64,000 nucleotides of DNA, taken from positions 2,728,001 through 2,792,000 of the forward strand of contig NC_064673.1 in the NCBI RefSeq assembly GCF_023278565.1, read 5' to 3'. The DNA is from Colletotrichum lupini (Eukaryota; Ascomycota; Sordariomycetes; Glomerellales; Glomerellaceae). The translations under genes and the position numbers were made by a program. This document shows, in pieces, positions 1 through 12,230 of this stretch. Position 1 is the first letter of the stretch; each line of letters starts with the position of its first letter. The notes under the pieces were generated by a model that saw only the letters and a program-made list of their open reading frames with translations, was not told the DNA's origin and did no database searches.

Positions 1-786
1 GCTGCTGGTGACAAGGCCCTGCCCGACCGCACCAAGGAGCCCAAGAAGGATAAGAGCGCTGGCGAGAAGGTCAAGGAGGTTGTCGCCGAGGCCAAGGACA
101 AGGTCAAGGCCGCTGTCGGTGCCGGTGAGGGCCAGCCCAAGAAGGAGAAGAAGGCCAAGGCTCCCAAGCCCCAGAAGGCTGCTCCTGCTGCCGCCCCTCT
201 CTCCCCTGCCCTCATCGACCTCCGTGTCGGCCACATCCTCAAGGCCATCAAGCACCCCGAGGCCGACTCCCTCTACGTCTCCACCATTGCCGTCGGCGAC
301 GAGCCCAACGATGACACCACCGAGTACGAGGGCCAGGTTTGCCGCACCGTCTGCTCTGGCCTCAACGGCCTCGTGCCCCTCGAGTCTATGCAAGGCCGCA
401 AGGTCGTCGTCGTCTGCAACCTGAAGCCCGTCAAGATGCGCGGCATCAAGTCGTGCGCTATGGTTCTGGCCGCTTCTCCCAAGCTTAAGGAAGGCGAGGT
501 CGACGATCACAAGGGACCTGTCGAGCTCGTCACTCCCCCCGCTGATGCCAAGGCAGGTGAGCGTATCAACTTTGAGGGCTGGGAAGGTGAACCCGAGGGT
601 GTCCTGAACCCCAAGAAGAAGATCTGGGAGACCTTCCAGCCCGGCTTCACCACCACCGACGACTTGGCCGTTGCCTTTGATGCTGGTGTTGTTGAAGCGC
701 TTGGAAAGCAGGGTCTTGGCAAGCTCAAGACCAAGTCTGGCGGTCTTTGCACTGTTCCCAGCTTGAAGGATGCCGTTGTGCGGTAA
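1..786 (+). CDS. tRNA-binding (EMAPII/Arc1-type) protein, 5' truncated
   Basis: The frame is open from the first base to the TAA at 784-786, giving 261 residues with the start outside the window. Residues 1-65 are a Lys/Ala/Glu-rich low-complexity linker. From about residue 67 an OB-fold tRNA-binding domain begins (LIDLRVGHILKAIKHPEADS, then CRTVCSGL, ESMQGRKVVVVCNLKPVKMRG, CAMVLAAS). This is the signature of the EMAPII/AIMP1/Arc1 family and of the C-terminal tails of some methionyl- and tyrosyl-tRNA synthetases. Family members bind tRNA non-specifically and deliver it to synthetases in the cytosol. A separate Arc1-like cofactor is the likeliest reading because the domain is preceded by a long charged linker, but a synthetase C-terminus cannot be excluded without the upstream sequence. 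No intron is seen in this part. Confidence 0.88.
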   Translation, partial: AAGDKALPDRTKEPKKDKSAGEKVKEVVAEAKDKVKAAVGAGEGQPKKEKKAKAPKPQKAAPAAAPLSPALIDLRVGHILKAIKHPEADSLYVSTIAVGDEPNDDTTEYEGQVCRTVCSGLNGLVPLESMQGRKVVVVCNLKPVKMRGIKSCAMVLAASPKLKEGEVDDHKGPVELVTPPADAKAGERINFEGWEGEPEGVLNPKKKIWETFQPGFTTTDDLAVAFDAGVVEALGKQGLGKLKTKSGGLCTVPSLKDAVVR

Positions 787-1175
787 AAATTCTTTCATTG
801 TTGTTCAAGTCATGATAAACAAAAGTCTTCGCAGCCATGTTCTGCTGAATCATCTAAAATAGAACAAGATTCCATGATGCACCTATGTTGTTCTCCCAGC
901 ATCTATGCAGCCTGCCTGCCCACGCCTTTTGCCATGTGACGCTGCCTAAATACTATGATCCCGGCCCTTCCCTTCCAGTAGAATGTGCCGGCTGACTACA
1001 TAAAGAACTGAGGTGTTCGTCACAGGCTACATCATGAGACCTCTCTTTTTTCTGGCTCCTTCCCGCTCCTGCCTTGACGTTCTTGGTCGCATCTCAACTC
1101 TTCCCCTCTTCGCACTCAACATTCGACTTTCACCGGGATATAATTCAGCCTCCATAACCACACCCAGAATAGACT
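787..1175. other. intergenic, 3' region and leader
   Basis: The 389 bases hold no credible gene. The right end (about 1030-1170) is pyrimidine-rich, as is common in fungal 5' leaders, and precedes the small ORF at 1176. Confidence 0.5.
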
Positions 1176-1475
1176 ATGCCTCCCACTTATTCACACAATG
1201 AAGCTACCCTGAGAGGCGTCCTCCTCACCCTCATACTCGCCAACCTCGTCTGGATCGCAAGCATGCTCGGCTCCATCTACGAGGAAGACATGGAGTGGGA
1301 TCCCTACACCGGCCTTCCCATGTCCAACGACAACGGCGATGCCCAAGGTCGGACGGGGACATCTGTTGCCACACGAGCTCGCCCGAAACCTACACTTGAT
1401 AATTTCCTCGTCTCTGCAAGGATCGGCACGCCTCGCCTTATCAAATTTGCCGTCCGCGCCTTCTTTGGCTCTTGA
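1176..1475 (+). CDS. small hypothetical membrane protein
   Basis: A 99-residue ORF starts at an ATG preceded by a pyrimidine-rich leader typical of fungal transcripts. Residues 13-35 form one hydrophobic segment (RGVLLTLILANLVWIASMLG), followed by an acidic stretch (YEEDMEWDP) and a basic C-terminal half. This suggests a single-pass membrane protein with a short N-terminal tail. I do not recognise a family. Competing ORFs overlap it on both strands, so it could be a leader ORF or noise. No splice sites that clearly extend it were found. Confidence 0.4.
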   Translation: MPPTYSHNEATLRGVLLTLILANLVWIASMLGSIYEEDMEWDPYTGLPMSNDNGDAQGRTGTSVATRARPKPTLDNFLVSARIGTPRLIKFAVRAFFGS

Positions 1476-1855
1476 GCTACGAGTGTACGGGGATATCATT
1501 AAGAGACCGGCGGAATGGGACAGCGAACTCAGAAGCATGGTGCCCAACGAGGATAAGGGCAGAGTCATCAGCGAGACAATCCCAGGCCGAACATTTTCGA
1601 AGAATGGAAAGTGCGGCTCCAGGGGGCATTGGGTGGTTCTTTCCACGAGCATGAGATACCCAAGGAAGCAACTCATAAATCAGCGTCACAAAATCAAGAA
1701 CTCAACTGCCTTGTCGCATAATCCTTAATACCCATTATCATGAACATGTGCTTTGTACATTGCAATAACTTTTGTATGACCTCTATTTTAGGGTATGACC
1801 ACAAACACGCCTGGAATCAAACACCAATGCGCGAGAACAAAGAAATGACCCGCAA
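1476..1855. other. intergenic
   Basis: The 380 bases between the small ORF and the 3' end of ESF1 contain only overlapping short ORFs with no family signal. Nothing else is seen. Confidence 0.4.
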
Positions 1856-3997
1856 TCATCTCTTGCCAGCCTTGCTCGCCGCCTTCTTCTTCACCGACGC
1901 AACAAGCCGGCTCAACTCCTCCTCATCGTCACCGCCGCCAACCTTCTTGGCCTTCTTCGCCTTCTTGCCCTCCCTCTCCACAGGCACATCCTCCACGTCC
2001 CCGCCAGCCTTTCTCTTCTTGCGACCCTCCTCCAACAACTTCTGCATCGCCTCCGTGCCCTTGAACTTGGGGTTGCTGGGATCAATAGCGAACTCGTGGC
2101 TATCAAAGACGGCCTTGAAACGATCGTCGCCGACATCCATCTTGAAGTCCTCCTGCAGACCGAGCTTCTCGCCGTCGGCAGCCGCCTTCTTGGCCAACCG
2201 CTTCGCGGCCTTGCCCTTCTTCTTCTTGGCCTTCTCCGCCTTCATAATCTCATTCATGTCAAAGTGATCCAGGTGCTCCGCCCCATCCACGTTGTCGTCC
2301 GCCATCAGGAGCTCCAGCTGCTTCTTGTGCTCCGCCTTCTCCTTCTCCTCGGCCTCGCGCGCCGCGCGCTTCGCGAGACGCTCCTCCTTGCGGACGGAAG
2401 TCTTGGTCTTGACCGGCTCGTCGGTCGTGAAGAAGGGGTCGTCGAAGCCGAGGTCCTCCGCGCTGTCGTCCGCGACCTCGACCTCCTCGGCCTCCTCGGC
2501 GACGGGGGCGCCGGTCTTGCCCTCGCGTCTGGCGCGGGCGGCAATACGCTTGGCCTCCTTGCGCTCGCGTTCCTTACGCTGGTACTTCTCGATCGTCGTC
2601 TCCTCCTCCTCGGGCTTCTTGTTCTTCTTGCTCTCCGTCAGAGCGGGCGTGAATGTAATCTCCATCTCACCGACGGGGGCGTTCTTGGATGACTTCTTCT
2701 CCTCCTCGGCGCCGAGGCCAAGAGCCTCTCGCATCTTCTGACGGGCGAGCTCCTTCTTGGAAAGCTTGGGCTTCTCGGCCGCTTCCTCCTCATCCTCGGC
2801 CTCTTCCTCATCGTCGAATCCCGCAAACTCCTCGCCGGAGTCTTCGCTGTCGCTGGCCAGGTAGGCCTTCAGGTCGTTCTCCTCAATCTGCGAACGACTT
2901 CCGGTGAAGGCGCGGTTGATGGAAGCCTTGCGGGCGGCGTCGTCGGGGTTGACGTCCCAGGTGAGCTTGACCTTGGAGTGCTGCAAAGCGTCCGTAGTGA
3001 ATTCGACAGGCTTGTATCCTTCCGGCAACTTGTCGCACTCGTCTCTAGGCTCGTCGTCGAATGTAGTATCGTCCGGTACGAATCGCAGGTCGAGGAAGTT
3101 TGATGAAGACGCGTATTCTGTGCCGTCGGTCGCCTCGTAGAGCTTCTGCGCTGTCGCCTTGTCAGAGACGGTCATGACAGCGTAGAAGTACCGCAGCCGA
3201 TCCAGCTGGTACTTGCGCAGCGCGTCGTGGTCGAAATCGTCGGCGTCACCCTCCTCCAACAGCTCCTTCTTGATTGCCTCGTCTTCTTCCTCGCTGTCCT
3301 CGCTCTCCTCTTCAGAGTCATCCTTCTTGAAAATGTCCTTAGGGGGTCCTTCCAGCTCCTCGCGCTGCATGCGCTCCTTGCCGAATTCGCTAGGATAGAC
3401 CGCAACCTTTTCAATGCGCCCGCCAGTTGAAGGTAGGAAGCTGTGGAAAAGAGCAAACAGATCGGCCGACTTGATGTTGTCCCAGTCCAGGTTGACGATC
3501 GCTATCCGGTTCGTGACTTCGCCCTCCTCGACCTGAGCCTCTTCGTCGCGCAGGCGCGACACGGAAGCCTTGGGGTCAGCGACAGCCGTTTCTTCCTCGT
3601 CAGACTCGTCATCTTCAGATTCCGACTCTGACTCGGACTCGGAGAAGCCGCCACCGCGAGCAGGGTCGTACTTGGCATCCGCCTTTGCCAGCTCGCGCTG
3701 GACAACATCGTCGGCTTCGACCTCGATGTCCTCGGCCTCGTCTGAGTCTTCTTCGTCGTCCTCTGCCTCGTATAGGTTCTTCAGCGCCTTCTTCTTGTTG
3801 TCGGACTTGACTTTGCGGCCGTATCGGTCAACTTTTGGGCCGGATGTGAAGGATTCGTCCTTTAGTGCATGCGCGAAACGCTTGTCGATCTTGGTCTTGG
3901 TGTGCTTCTTCGAGGGCATTCGGAACCGAGGATCGGTCTCGAAATTTGAGAAACGAGAGTCGGCAACCTTGCCATTTTTGCCAGATTTTGAAGACAT
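1856..3997 (-). CDS. ESF1: pre-rRNA processing protein ESF1
   Basis: Single-exon gene of 713 residues. The ATG at 3997 is chosen over an in-frame ATG at 4069 because it lies in a strong context (gccgccATGtc) and yields the conserved ESF1 N-terminus (DSRFSNFETDPRF, then KIDKRFAHAL). Acidic blocks, an RRM-like central part (IAIVNLDWDNIKSADLFALF) and long Lys/Glu-rich coiled segments follow. The C-terminus has the NUC153 motif at about residues 624-653 (DDRFKAVFDSHEFAIDPSNP) and a basic tail rich in KKAKKAKK. ESF1 is a nucleolar 18S pre-rRNA processing factor associated with U3 snoRNA in yeast. It is divergent from the SNF2 gene starting at 4774. The low-complexity composition explains the many long ORFs on the opposite strand, which are not genes. 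Confidence 0.96.
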   Translation of the reverse strand: MSSKSGKNGKVADSRFSNFETDPRFRMPSKKHTKTKIDKRFAHALKDESFTSGPKVDRYGRKVKSDNKKKALKNLYEAEDDEEDSDEAEDIEVEADDVVQRELAKADAKYDPARGGGFSESESESESEDDESDEEETAVADPKASVSRLRDEEAQVEEGEVTNRIAIVNLDWDNIKSADLFALFHSFLPSTGGRIEKVAVYPSEFGKERMQREELEGPPKDIFKKDDSEEESEDSEEEDEAIKKELLEEGDADDFDHDALRKYQLDRLRYFYAVMTVSDKATAQKLYEATDGTEYASSSNFLDLRFVPDDTTFDDEPRDECDKLPEGYKPVEFTTDALQHSKVKLTWDVNPDDAARKASINRAFTGSRSQIEENDLKAYLASDSEDSGEEFAGFDDEEEAEDEEEAAEKPKLSKKELARQKMREALGLGAEEEKKSSKNAPVGEMEITFTPALTESKKNKKPEEEETTIEKYQRKERERKEAKRIAARARREGKTGAPVAEEAEEVEVADDSAEDLGFDDPFFTTDEPVKTKTSVRKEERLAKRAAREAEEKEKAEHKKQLELLMADDNVDGAEHLDHFDMNEIMKAEKAKKKKGKAAKRLAKKAAADGEKLGLQEDFKMDVGDDRFKAVFDSHEFAIDPSNPKFKGTEAMQKLLEEGRKKRKAGGDVEDVPVEREGKKAKKAKKVGGGDDEEELSRLVASVKKKAASKAGKR

Positions 3998-4773
3998 GGC
4001 GGCGGTGTTGAATTGGCAGTGGTGAAAAAGGCCTAAATTTGCTGTCGCAAGTGCTTGGAGAAATGCCATCCGGGCGTGGGGTCGATGAAAATTTAGTGGG
4101 GCTTATATTCTGCCACTAGGGCGGTGAGACTCCCTCGGTGAGACTCACCCAGCCGTTCTTTCTCACCGGGACACCGAGGTAAGCCGCTCACCATCTTGAG
4201 GTTATTCCCAAATTTGGAAATAGTGGGGTTTGGCTTTCCATGGTATTGGTTCTTTCCCCAGGAAAGAGAATCACTTCAAATGAGCGACCTCCTTCCATCA
4301 ATCAGTTCTGAGCTCTTTCCTAATGCCAGGCTGATCTGTTGCCGCCCTCCCAATCCTCCCAAGTCTATATAATGTAATTACTCCTCTTCACCCACCCAAC
4401 TTTGCCTCTCACTTCCCTGCTTCACACCAGCTCACCGGTCTCACATCCCGCGCGATTCAGAGGTCAATAAAATTATTTCATGGCTTGCCTTACTTGCCCT
4501 CATCTATAATTCTAACTACACTCACTTTGCTTGAGGCTTCCAAGTTTTTGAGTTCGAACAACTCTTACTCGACCCAACTGCAACCACGCGTCACGAAGCT
4601 TCATATCCAATCTCTCTTTCCTTGAGCTCAACGAAAGAAATTTGATTACTTGGTCTTTTCTTCTTTTTCACTTCAGCGACACTCTCGCATTCATTGGTCA
4701 ATGACCTAGTCTGGCCACACGGTTGAACGAGACTCTTCATTCGGGGGTCTCATAACATACTGCATAAGCCATC
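3998..4773. promoter_or_regulatory. divergent promoter ESF1 / SNF2 gene
   Basis: A 776-base shared upstream region. A GATGAAAATTT word at 4084-4094 resembles the RRPE element of ribosome-biogenesis promoters and lies about 90 bases from the ESF1 ATG. The direct repeat CGGTGAGACT occurs at 4122-4131 and 4136-4145, and the second copy is part of the odd-centred palindrome GGTGAGACTCACC (4137-4149), with further CTCACC words just after. On the SNF2 side a TATA-like TATATAAT is at 4366-4373, followed by a long CT-rich leader. Assignment of these words to factors is inference. Confidence 0.4.
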
Positions 4774-7700
4774 ATGGATCCTTCGGAAGAGAATTACTGG
4801 GACATTGCAGAATCAGACAGAGAAGCATCGCAGTCATCGCACACTACACTGGGCCGTGATGTCGATTTCACAGCCTCTGGTCAGCACAACGGGGATCTAT
4901 TCGTGAAACAAGAGGGATATGCGGACAGATTCGTCCTCGATGCACCAGATTCAGATAGCGAATCAGACTGTCAGTCGCTTAGTTATGGCGAGTACTCCGA
5001 TGATGGCTCTGAGTCGGAGATAAGAGAACCGGATCATCAGGTCACGCTGGAGCCGACTGCGAACTCCAAATCCCAGCCGAGGAAGAGGGCCCCAAGACGA
5101 AAGAATGCCAGGGATTACGTCAATGGGGTGATGAACGAGAATATGCTGAGAAGCCTGAAAAAAGAGATACGAAAGGAACTCGCCAAGAAGAGGCCGATCA
5201 GTCATGAAGCTTTAGACATCGTGCCTCCCAAGGCCAAGAGGCAAAGACGGACACGAAAGATCAGCGCAAACACAGATCAGTCAACTGACAACAAATCCGC
5301 CCCTCAAGCATCGCCAGATAATGCCGAGGGCGCTTTCATTCAGATCCCTCTCAGTGAAATGAAGAAAGTCACAAACGCACAGAGACAGAAGGAGATCATC
5401 CAGAAGAAGTCTACCGGCAGCAACAATAGACGAAGCGGGACTCAGGCGTCAGACCTCTATGAGGGCATCAAGATATTCGGACATGGCAAGGTCGAGAGCC
5501 TCCTAGTTGGCGAAGAAAGGAAATATGGCCTTAAAGGCATGGCGGAGACCACAAAGCTTCTTGAGCCCCAAATCGGCCCTATCGCGTGGATGGTCAAACG
5601 CGAAAACGGTCTCGCGCCACCTTATGGCGGTGTCCTGGCCGACGACATGGGAATGGGGAAGACCGTGGTGTGCCTGGCCGGAATCGTGGGAAATCCTCCC
5701 CCTGAAATCCCCTCGGACGGCTTCTCTGGAGCGACGCTAGTCATTCTGCCTGGAGAAACCACTGTCAGACAATGGCAGCAAGAACTATCCAAACATGTGG
5801 AATGCATTAGTCCCAAAGAGGCTTACTATTACAAACGTCGCAATCACGCAACCTCTGGTGGCGATATTTCGCGTTACAAGATCGTGTAAGTCGCTATTTC
5901 CCTACGCTATTAACGTCCTGCTAAAGCTTCTTCACTACTAGTTTCACAACTTACATGGAGGTGTTGCAAAGCCTTCCTGCTGCTGCGACCATGACAAAGC
6001 TTGAGGAAGACCGCGGAGCTGGTGAAGATTTCGATTATGACACGGCTTTCAGAGCTGTAGCTGGCGAAATTTTCTCAGTAATGTGGTACAGAGTCGTGCT
6101 TGACGAAGCCCATCAAATCAAAAACATAGACACGAAAAGTAAGTCTCACCTCCTACGAATTACAGATATCCGATATTCATATTTATGATGTAACACATAG
6201 CCTTTCAAGCTTGCAACCATCTAACGAGGAAGTACATATGGCTTCTCAGCGCTACGCCTTTGATCAACAAAGGAGGAGACGGTATGACTTCATAGCAGTT
6301 CCAGACATGCTCTGAAATAGCCATAGATGATCCGGCTGACAATTGGTGCAGAGATGTTTGCCTATGTCAAGACACTCCGAGTTGAGGGTATGGACACACG
6401 TGAAGATTTTCGAGAGAAATATCTGGGAGAGGTGAGTAATCGCAACGTCTGTAATGACCAATCGCGCAATCCTCAACTACTAATGCTTGGTGCTATCTCA
6501 TAGGATAACTCGACTGCACTTGACGCCCTGATCAATATTTGCACGTACAGACGGTGAGTAATGCGATACATCTCATGCGACATGAATGCCAGGTTGACAT
6601 ATTTATAGTACCAAACAAGACGAATTTCTTGGCGAAAAGATTCTCAAGAACTTGATGCCCTTCACATCTGAAGTTAGATGGGTAAAGTTGTCTGATCAAG
6701 AGAGGCTGGCCTACGAGTGAGTTGTGATCATAAGTCTCAGTTTATCACATCTAATACATTAAGCAGCCTTATGACGCAGGCGTACGACAAGGCCAAGGCT
6801 GAGGCCGAGACCGAGACCATCAACGCACTGAACACTCGTCAGATGCAGATTATTTCCCACCCCTATGGCATCGAAAAGGCCTTCAGAAATGACCTAGAGC
6901 CTGACCTATTGAAATCCATCTTTGATGGTTTCAGTGCACAACCCATCAATGACGGCCCGACAAAAGGTGGCTTTACAACTGGAGAACATCTCTCCTTGCC
7001 AAAGCTTCTGCGCTATGCACACAATGAGGCCTCAATGAGCTCCTGGAAATGCGGCATCTGTGGGACAGACAGCATTGAAGAGCCACAAATCATCAACACA
7101 GTGAGTGCTAGCATTACTGTTGGCTCCCGACATGCCAAATCGGATTCACTGACAAATTTTCTTTCCAGTGCAGTCACGTATTCTGCCGTAATTGCCTTCT
7201 GAGCACTTGGCAATTCAAATCGCAAGAGGGCACTTGTCAAGAGAAGGATTGCCAAGTCGCATACGAGAAGGAGACCGATGTCACGAGATTCTTGACGCTC
7301 AAGAGCATGGAAGCAGAATGTGACAGACGGGACGAGACCGAGGCCGCGACTCATGCTTCAGTGCCAAGTCAGACTCCGTGTTCTGGAAGAGGATCGAAGA
7401 AGAAGAGGGGAGCCAAGTCTTCACGGGCCTCGAAGGACAAGCAAGCAAAGGCATTCAGCAACAAGAAGTACGGGGCTGATTACCACGGCGTGCTCCCGGC
7501 ACTTGATGTTGACGACTATGCCTTCATCAAACAAGGCATGCGAGAGAACGGCGGCATTGTGCCCCTGGGCGCGAAGCTCGAGGCGGCCAAGGAGCTGATC
7601 ATGCAGTACCAGGACGAGCGAATCCGGGTCTGGGATGAGACTGACAAGACGCGGAAGAGATACGATAGTCGAAGCCCAAAGACTATAGGTAAGCTACCCC

Positions 7701-8329
7701 CAAGTAAACCCTCTCCAATTACAAGTTTCTGCAAGCTAACATATTGGCAGTCTTCCACGAGTTTACCAAGACGGCCGTGATTTTGGGTATTACACTGAAC
7801 GCTCTCGGTATCCCGTTCCTATATCTCAACGGAAAGGTGACTCCGACGCAGAAGAACAAAGCCATTGATACCTTTCGTGACAACAAAGACATCAAAGTCT
7901 TGGTAAGGCATCTAGAGCTCTCAAAATCAAAAGTGATACTAACATGATTACTGTTTTCAGATTTCATCCGTCAAGACCGGCGGTCAAGGACTCAACCTTA
8001 CTTGTGCGAGCAAAATCATCCGCGTAGACGCCTGGTGGAATGCGTCAGTCGAACAGCAAGCCGACGGCCGGGTCCACCGCATCGGCCAAACGCAAGTCGC
8101 CTCGTCGATCGTCATCAAAGCCGAGAACACCATTGATAACCGCATTGTTGATATGCAGGAAGAGAAGTCGGAGGAAATCGCTCGCATCCTTCAGGATGAC
8201 GCCCACACCACCGAACTCTGTAGCGATTGGGAGCTGATGAAGTCGACGGCACCGGTGAGATACAAAGAACTCGTCCAGATGGTGCTTGCGGACATCAGGC
8301 GGGAAGATAACGAAGCAGAGATGCTCTGA
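4774..8329 (+). CDS. SNF2-family ATPase with inserted RING finger (first copy)
   Basis: Ten exons join in frame to 1,000 residues: 4774-5885, 5942-6138, 6201-6281, 6352-6431, 6504-6553, 6609-6716, 6767-7100, 7169-7688, 7751-7902, 7961-8329. All introns are GT-AG. Residues 1-240 are acidic and then basic, with no recognised domain. The helicase N-lobe has the Walker A GMGKT (293-297) and the DEAH box in VVLDEAHQIKN (425-428), then LLSATPLIN. A RING-type finger (CGIC...CSHVFCRNC...CQEKDC, 638-682) is inserted before the C-lobe, which has VFHEFTKTAVIL and SSVKTGGQGLNL...HRIGQ. This layout is that of the Rad5/Rad16/ULS1/HLTF group: DNA-dependent ATPases with putative ubiquitin or SUMO-targeted ligase activity in the nucleus. 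No HIRAN domain was seen, so RAD5 itself is unlikely. The exact orthologue is not assigned. Confidence 0.9.
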
Positions 8330-11300
8330 TCCGAGATTGCGTCTCGGACACTCGCAATGAAGGGGGTCACTACAAGGGCAGGTTACATTTTTGGTTGGCC
8401 GGCATGTGCGGCTGAAGGCAGCTGGTGCTTTCATGCTTCGCTATGAGCAGGTGAGCTCATATTTCATTTGCATTCTGCGGTTTGACTTTCTGCCTTTCAT
8501 GACACTAATTCCCAATATCTTTACACACTTCACGGAGCCATTCCCATAGACACAGCATCACATACATTGGTCTCTTTGTACAAAAAACCTCTTCATACTT
8601 GGAGAGAGTCATGTGAATATTGAGATCCAAGTTCGCAAATAAGGCTGATTACTTACACAACTATGCCGGGCCCAATCTGTTCCGCGGGAAAAAGAAAATC
8701 AAGGCTCGGCATCTTGGTAGCTATCGTGCAACACTTACAAAGATAGTTTCCCTGTTCGGACTCGACTCAGTCGGACGTGCCCTCCGGCCTCGGTTAATTC
8801 GGGTAACGGAAGAAGCTGTGAAAAGGGGTGACATCACGAACGACAGGTCTGTGACTCATTCCGTCCTCGAAGGTAGTCTTGGACACAGGGGTTTCCCTGT
8901 TCTGTCGATGTCTCCATTCATAGGGCTGGGTTGGCCCAAGCCCGGTCTACGGAAGCCGTTCGCAAAAGGCGTTGTCCTCAGAGGACCATCCTGAACTCAT
9001 TAGATTTCTCCGTGGGGGGCATTAAAAACGACAAAAAAAAAAAAGGTAAACGAGGCAGTGACCGGTCATCTGATGATCTCCATGGTCATGAGTGTGGCCA
9101 TGGCGTTGCCATAGCTCCCCCACAATGAGCCCAGTTATAAGATGATTTGAGTGCTGGGTTCTTTGTGAAACGGTAGATGTCCCGGGTAGTATTGGATGCA
9201 TAGTTTCGACTCGGCAAATCGGGGCGGCGAGTTGAAGTTCGTCTGAAAAAACGCGGGTAACGATAGGCGCGCGACTGGTCATTGTACGTAACTGGACCCA
9301 TGCCAAGAACAAACAACGTTCGCGCCAAATACTCTTTGACGGCAGAGAGACATCTCGTCCTACGAGTGTTGTATCAACATTGCCCTTTGAGGAATGTCTA
9401 ACGAAGCTTCCAAGATCAGATTTCTGCCTCCTTCAAAGCAGCGAGAACGCAAAACTTCTTTCTGCTCGTAGATGACGGCACGGTACGAGGTCAAGTTGCG
9501 GCAAGGAGAGCATCGGCGATCGCCTACATACGAAGTAAGCAATACCCGAGTCTGCAAGACCGTAGAGGTTGATTGAAACACCCGTGTGAAGATGTTTCTT
9601 GCTGGCAAGAGTTTGTGCTAGTTGAGTCTGCCTACATAGCTTCTATAGGCTGCGTGGAAGGTATTTGGTGAGGTTGGCAAGTAAAGCATTAAAATGCCAA
9701 GACCAGGATGCGTGCTGTTTGAGCAGAGGTGGCGCATGATCTTGGGCATTAGCCAGACTGTATTCATTGATCTTCAAGTTTGGTCGCACGTATCCGAGCC
9801 TCGATTTTGAACTCGGAAAGTTGAATCGCCTCGGGACTACGGGATAACCTAGGTTGCTCAACTCAAGTGTGCTCAGGTGTTGTAGGAGGTCCTGCCAGAA
9901 CCCTCCGAGGTATGAATAGGGCCGTCATCTGAAAGTTTAGATGGTTGCGAGAGGGTAACGGTTTTCTCAAACGAACTCAGAGGGCTTGCAGGTTGCAACA
10001 GGTCAAAGACCCGACATGCTTACCGGCTTTGCCCTCTAAGTGGCTGAACGGCGAACGCGGACTAGACCTTCCAAGCTACCCCGAAATGGAGCTGCCCATA
10101 ATGTCCGTTCGCAAACGTATTCGCCGTGCAGAATATCGGTTTCGGTCTTTCGTAACGCTAGCCTTGGAGGGGCGTCGAGCACAGCCAAGGAAGACGGAAA
10201 TAGAGGAAGAGTAATTATCCGCGTATGTGAAGGACGTGATGACAACATTGAATTCGGACGAATGGTCCCCCACAGAACCGATAGGAGCGCCAGGACAAAG
10301 TAGTCAGGCGCCACGTCAACTAAGATGCTCTGGGTCAGGACTGGGATAGTTGTAGGATATTTACAGTTTCCCCAACCTCCGCAGGATTACAAGACCTCGG
10401 GGTCGAAAGGTAGCCGAGATGGATACTTAGGAAGCGCATGAATGACGAATAGTGTCCTGCTGGGTAGTAAGTTGGTTGAGGAGAGCCCAAATATGTGCGC
10501 CTGACTGCTTGGAGCGGGTTGTGTGTTGGTTGACTGGCAGGGACAGCCCAACCTGGCTCACCGACAACAATGGTCCAAGTCCCGGAATGAAGGTTAAGCT
10601 TTCCATCGCCGACCAGGATGGCACGGCTCGAGTGGGAATAATCGATGCAATCAGCCAATCATGGGAATGTTGCGCAAGCAAGATCTGGACGATGCTCGGC
10701 AGATGGCGATTTCAGCGTTAGACAAGGGTCGGCGGGCAACCAAATTACCCCGTTTGAGCAAGGACTGCGGGAAGAATGAGCCCGGTTCAGGTGCTTGCGT
10801 GGTGGTAAACGCCTGAATGTGGCACCAGCTGAATCGGGATTGGGAATACCTAGGCTCAGGGTCAGGGCGACGGTCTGCCACGACGCTGCGTGGAGGCGGA
10901 GAGCGGCACATAAGAGGTGTCTGTTCCTTTTCCGACACGTATTGCGCAATTGACAATTGACACCTGAAGGACAGACATCAAAGGCTTTGCTTTTCGTCCA
11001 AAGGATTTCAAAAGTCGGACCTGGAGCCAAAAGAGGGTAAATTTGTCTTCGTATTCCAGGCACATACTGCAGGCTACCGCAGGCGACCGCAGGCGGTTTG
11101 AAAGGGCAAAGGCTAACAGACGGGGTCAGAGCTTTTTTGGATTGTTGGTCCACAGGATGACCGACGCGAGCGAGAGTGGTCTGCATTTCTTCGGTGATGG
11201 TGTGCGGGTGACGAAAGCATACTGAGTAGCGTTGCATGTAATGACCCTACTGAGGCACGATATCCAAATGGCGCTGAACATACCCGTCTCATGGTGCGGT

Positions 11301-12182
11301 TTCCGTAGATTCAATCTCGATAGCAGCAAGCCATCATGGGACTGTAGAGCCTGTTCCTATTGTGTCAGGACGCACACTGCAAAATGCGAGAAAGTAGGTA
11401 CCTAGCGAGGTAGGGAGATTGTGTCGGCGTGAAGAGAACCAAGATAACCCCAAGGGCGCCGAGACCTGTCTCGCGCTTGTGTTCTCGGCTCAACAGACTG
11501 TCTGCATCTGCAACTCACAAGAGATTGCGAACTGGGCTGGAAGGACTAACCAGCCCACATTTGATCCAATGGGCGACGGAAATGGGGGCCATGTCTCTGT
11601 CGCTGTCGGCTACAAAGTTTGGAGAGGGAGGAATGTGGTGCAGGTTGTCCCATCGAAAAAGAAAAATACGGACGTAGACCTGTTCCCAAAACACAAGAAC
11701 CCAGAAGGGGGAACACAGGGCATGGTGCCTAGCGTCTCGGATCGGTAGCCATACCAACGACGAGGATGGGGTGGACGGGTAGTTGATACCCTACCCAGCT
11801 TGCCAGGATGTCATGTATGGATATGTGCACTTTGGATTGACGCTTCGGATAACGTACAGTAGATACGTTTCGCTTGAGCTAGGTACGCCGGCCAAGTTGC
11901 CGTCAGAGATGAAGATGGCCGTCGGCGCCGTCCTTGGTCAGTTGTTGCTGCTGCCAGCGAGGCGCGGAAACGGCGGTGTTTCACCGCTCTTGGAGATCGT
12001 GAAGTGCTTCAAGATGACTCGGGTCAGCGAGATCAGATGCCTCGAAGGAATCATGGATAGGCCGCCGATAGTCCAAAAAAATCGGGGCCGATTAGTTGTC
12101 TGCAAGGTGGTAAGGAAGAGGGAGACAACAGTCCCTTGGATGAAGTTCGGAGTCGGTGAGTAGGAGCTGAGGAGCGTACGAA

Positions 12183-12230
12183 GTACCTTGGCTTACTCAT
12201 GGGGTGTCTCGAGGTACGTAGCCAAGGTAC
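12183..12230. repeat. 11-bp inverted repeat in the gene-poor region
   Basis: GTACCTTGGCT (12183-12193) and AGCCAAGGTAC (12220-12230) are perfect reverse complements separated by 26 bases. Both arms carry the GTACC word that recurs through the surrounding 2 kb. Confidence 0.6.

Noticed and set aside
1912..4025. Many long ORFs on both strands across ESF1
   Set aside because: They are frame shadows caused by the Lys/Glu-rich, GC-biased coding sequence of ESF1. None has a family signal.
10659..11237. 192-codon minus-strand ORF in the gene-poor region
   Set aside because: No domain, no homology signal, no splice context, and it overlaps several other frames of similar length.
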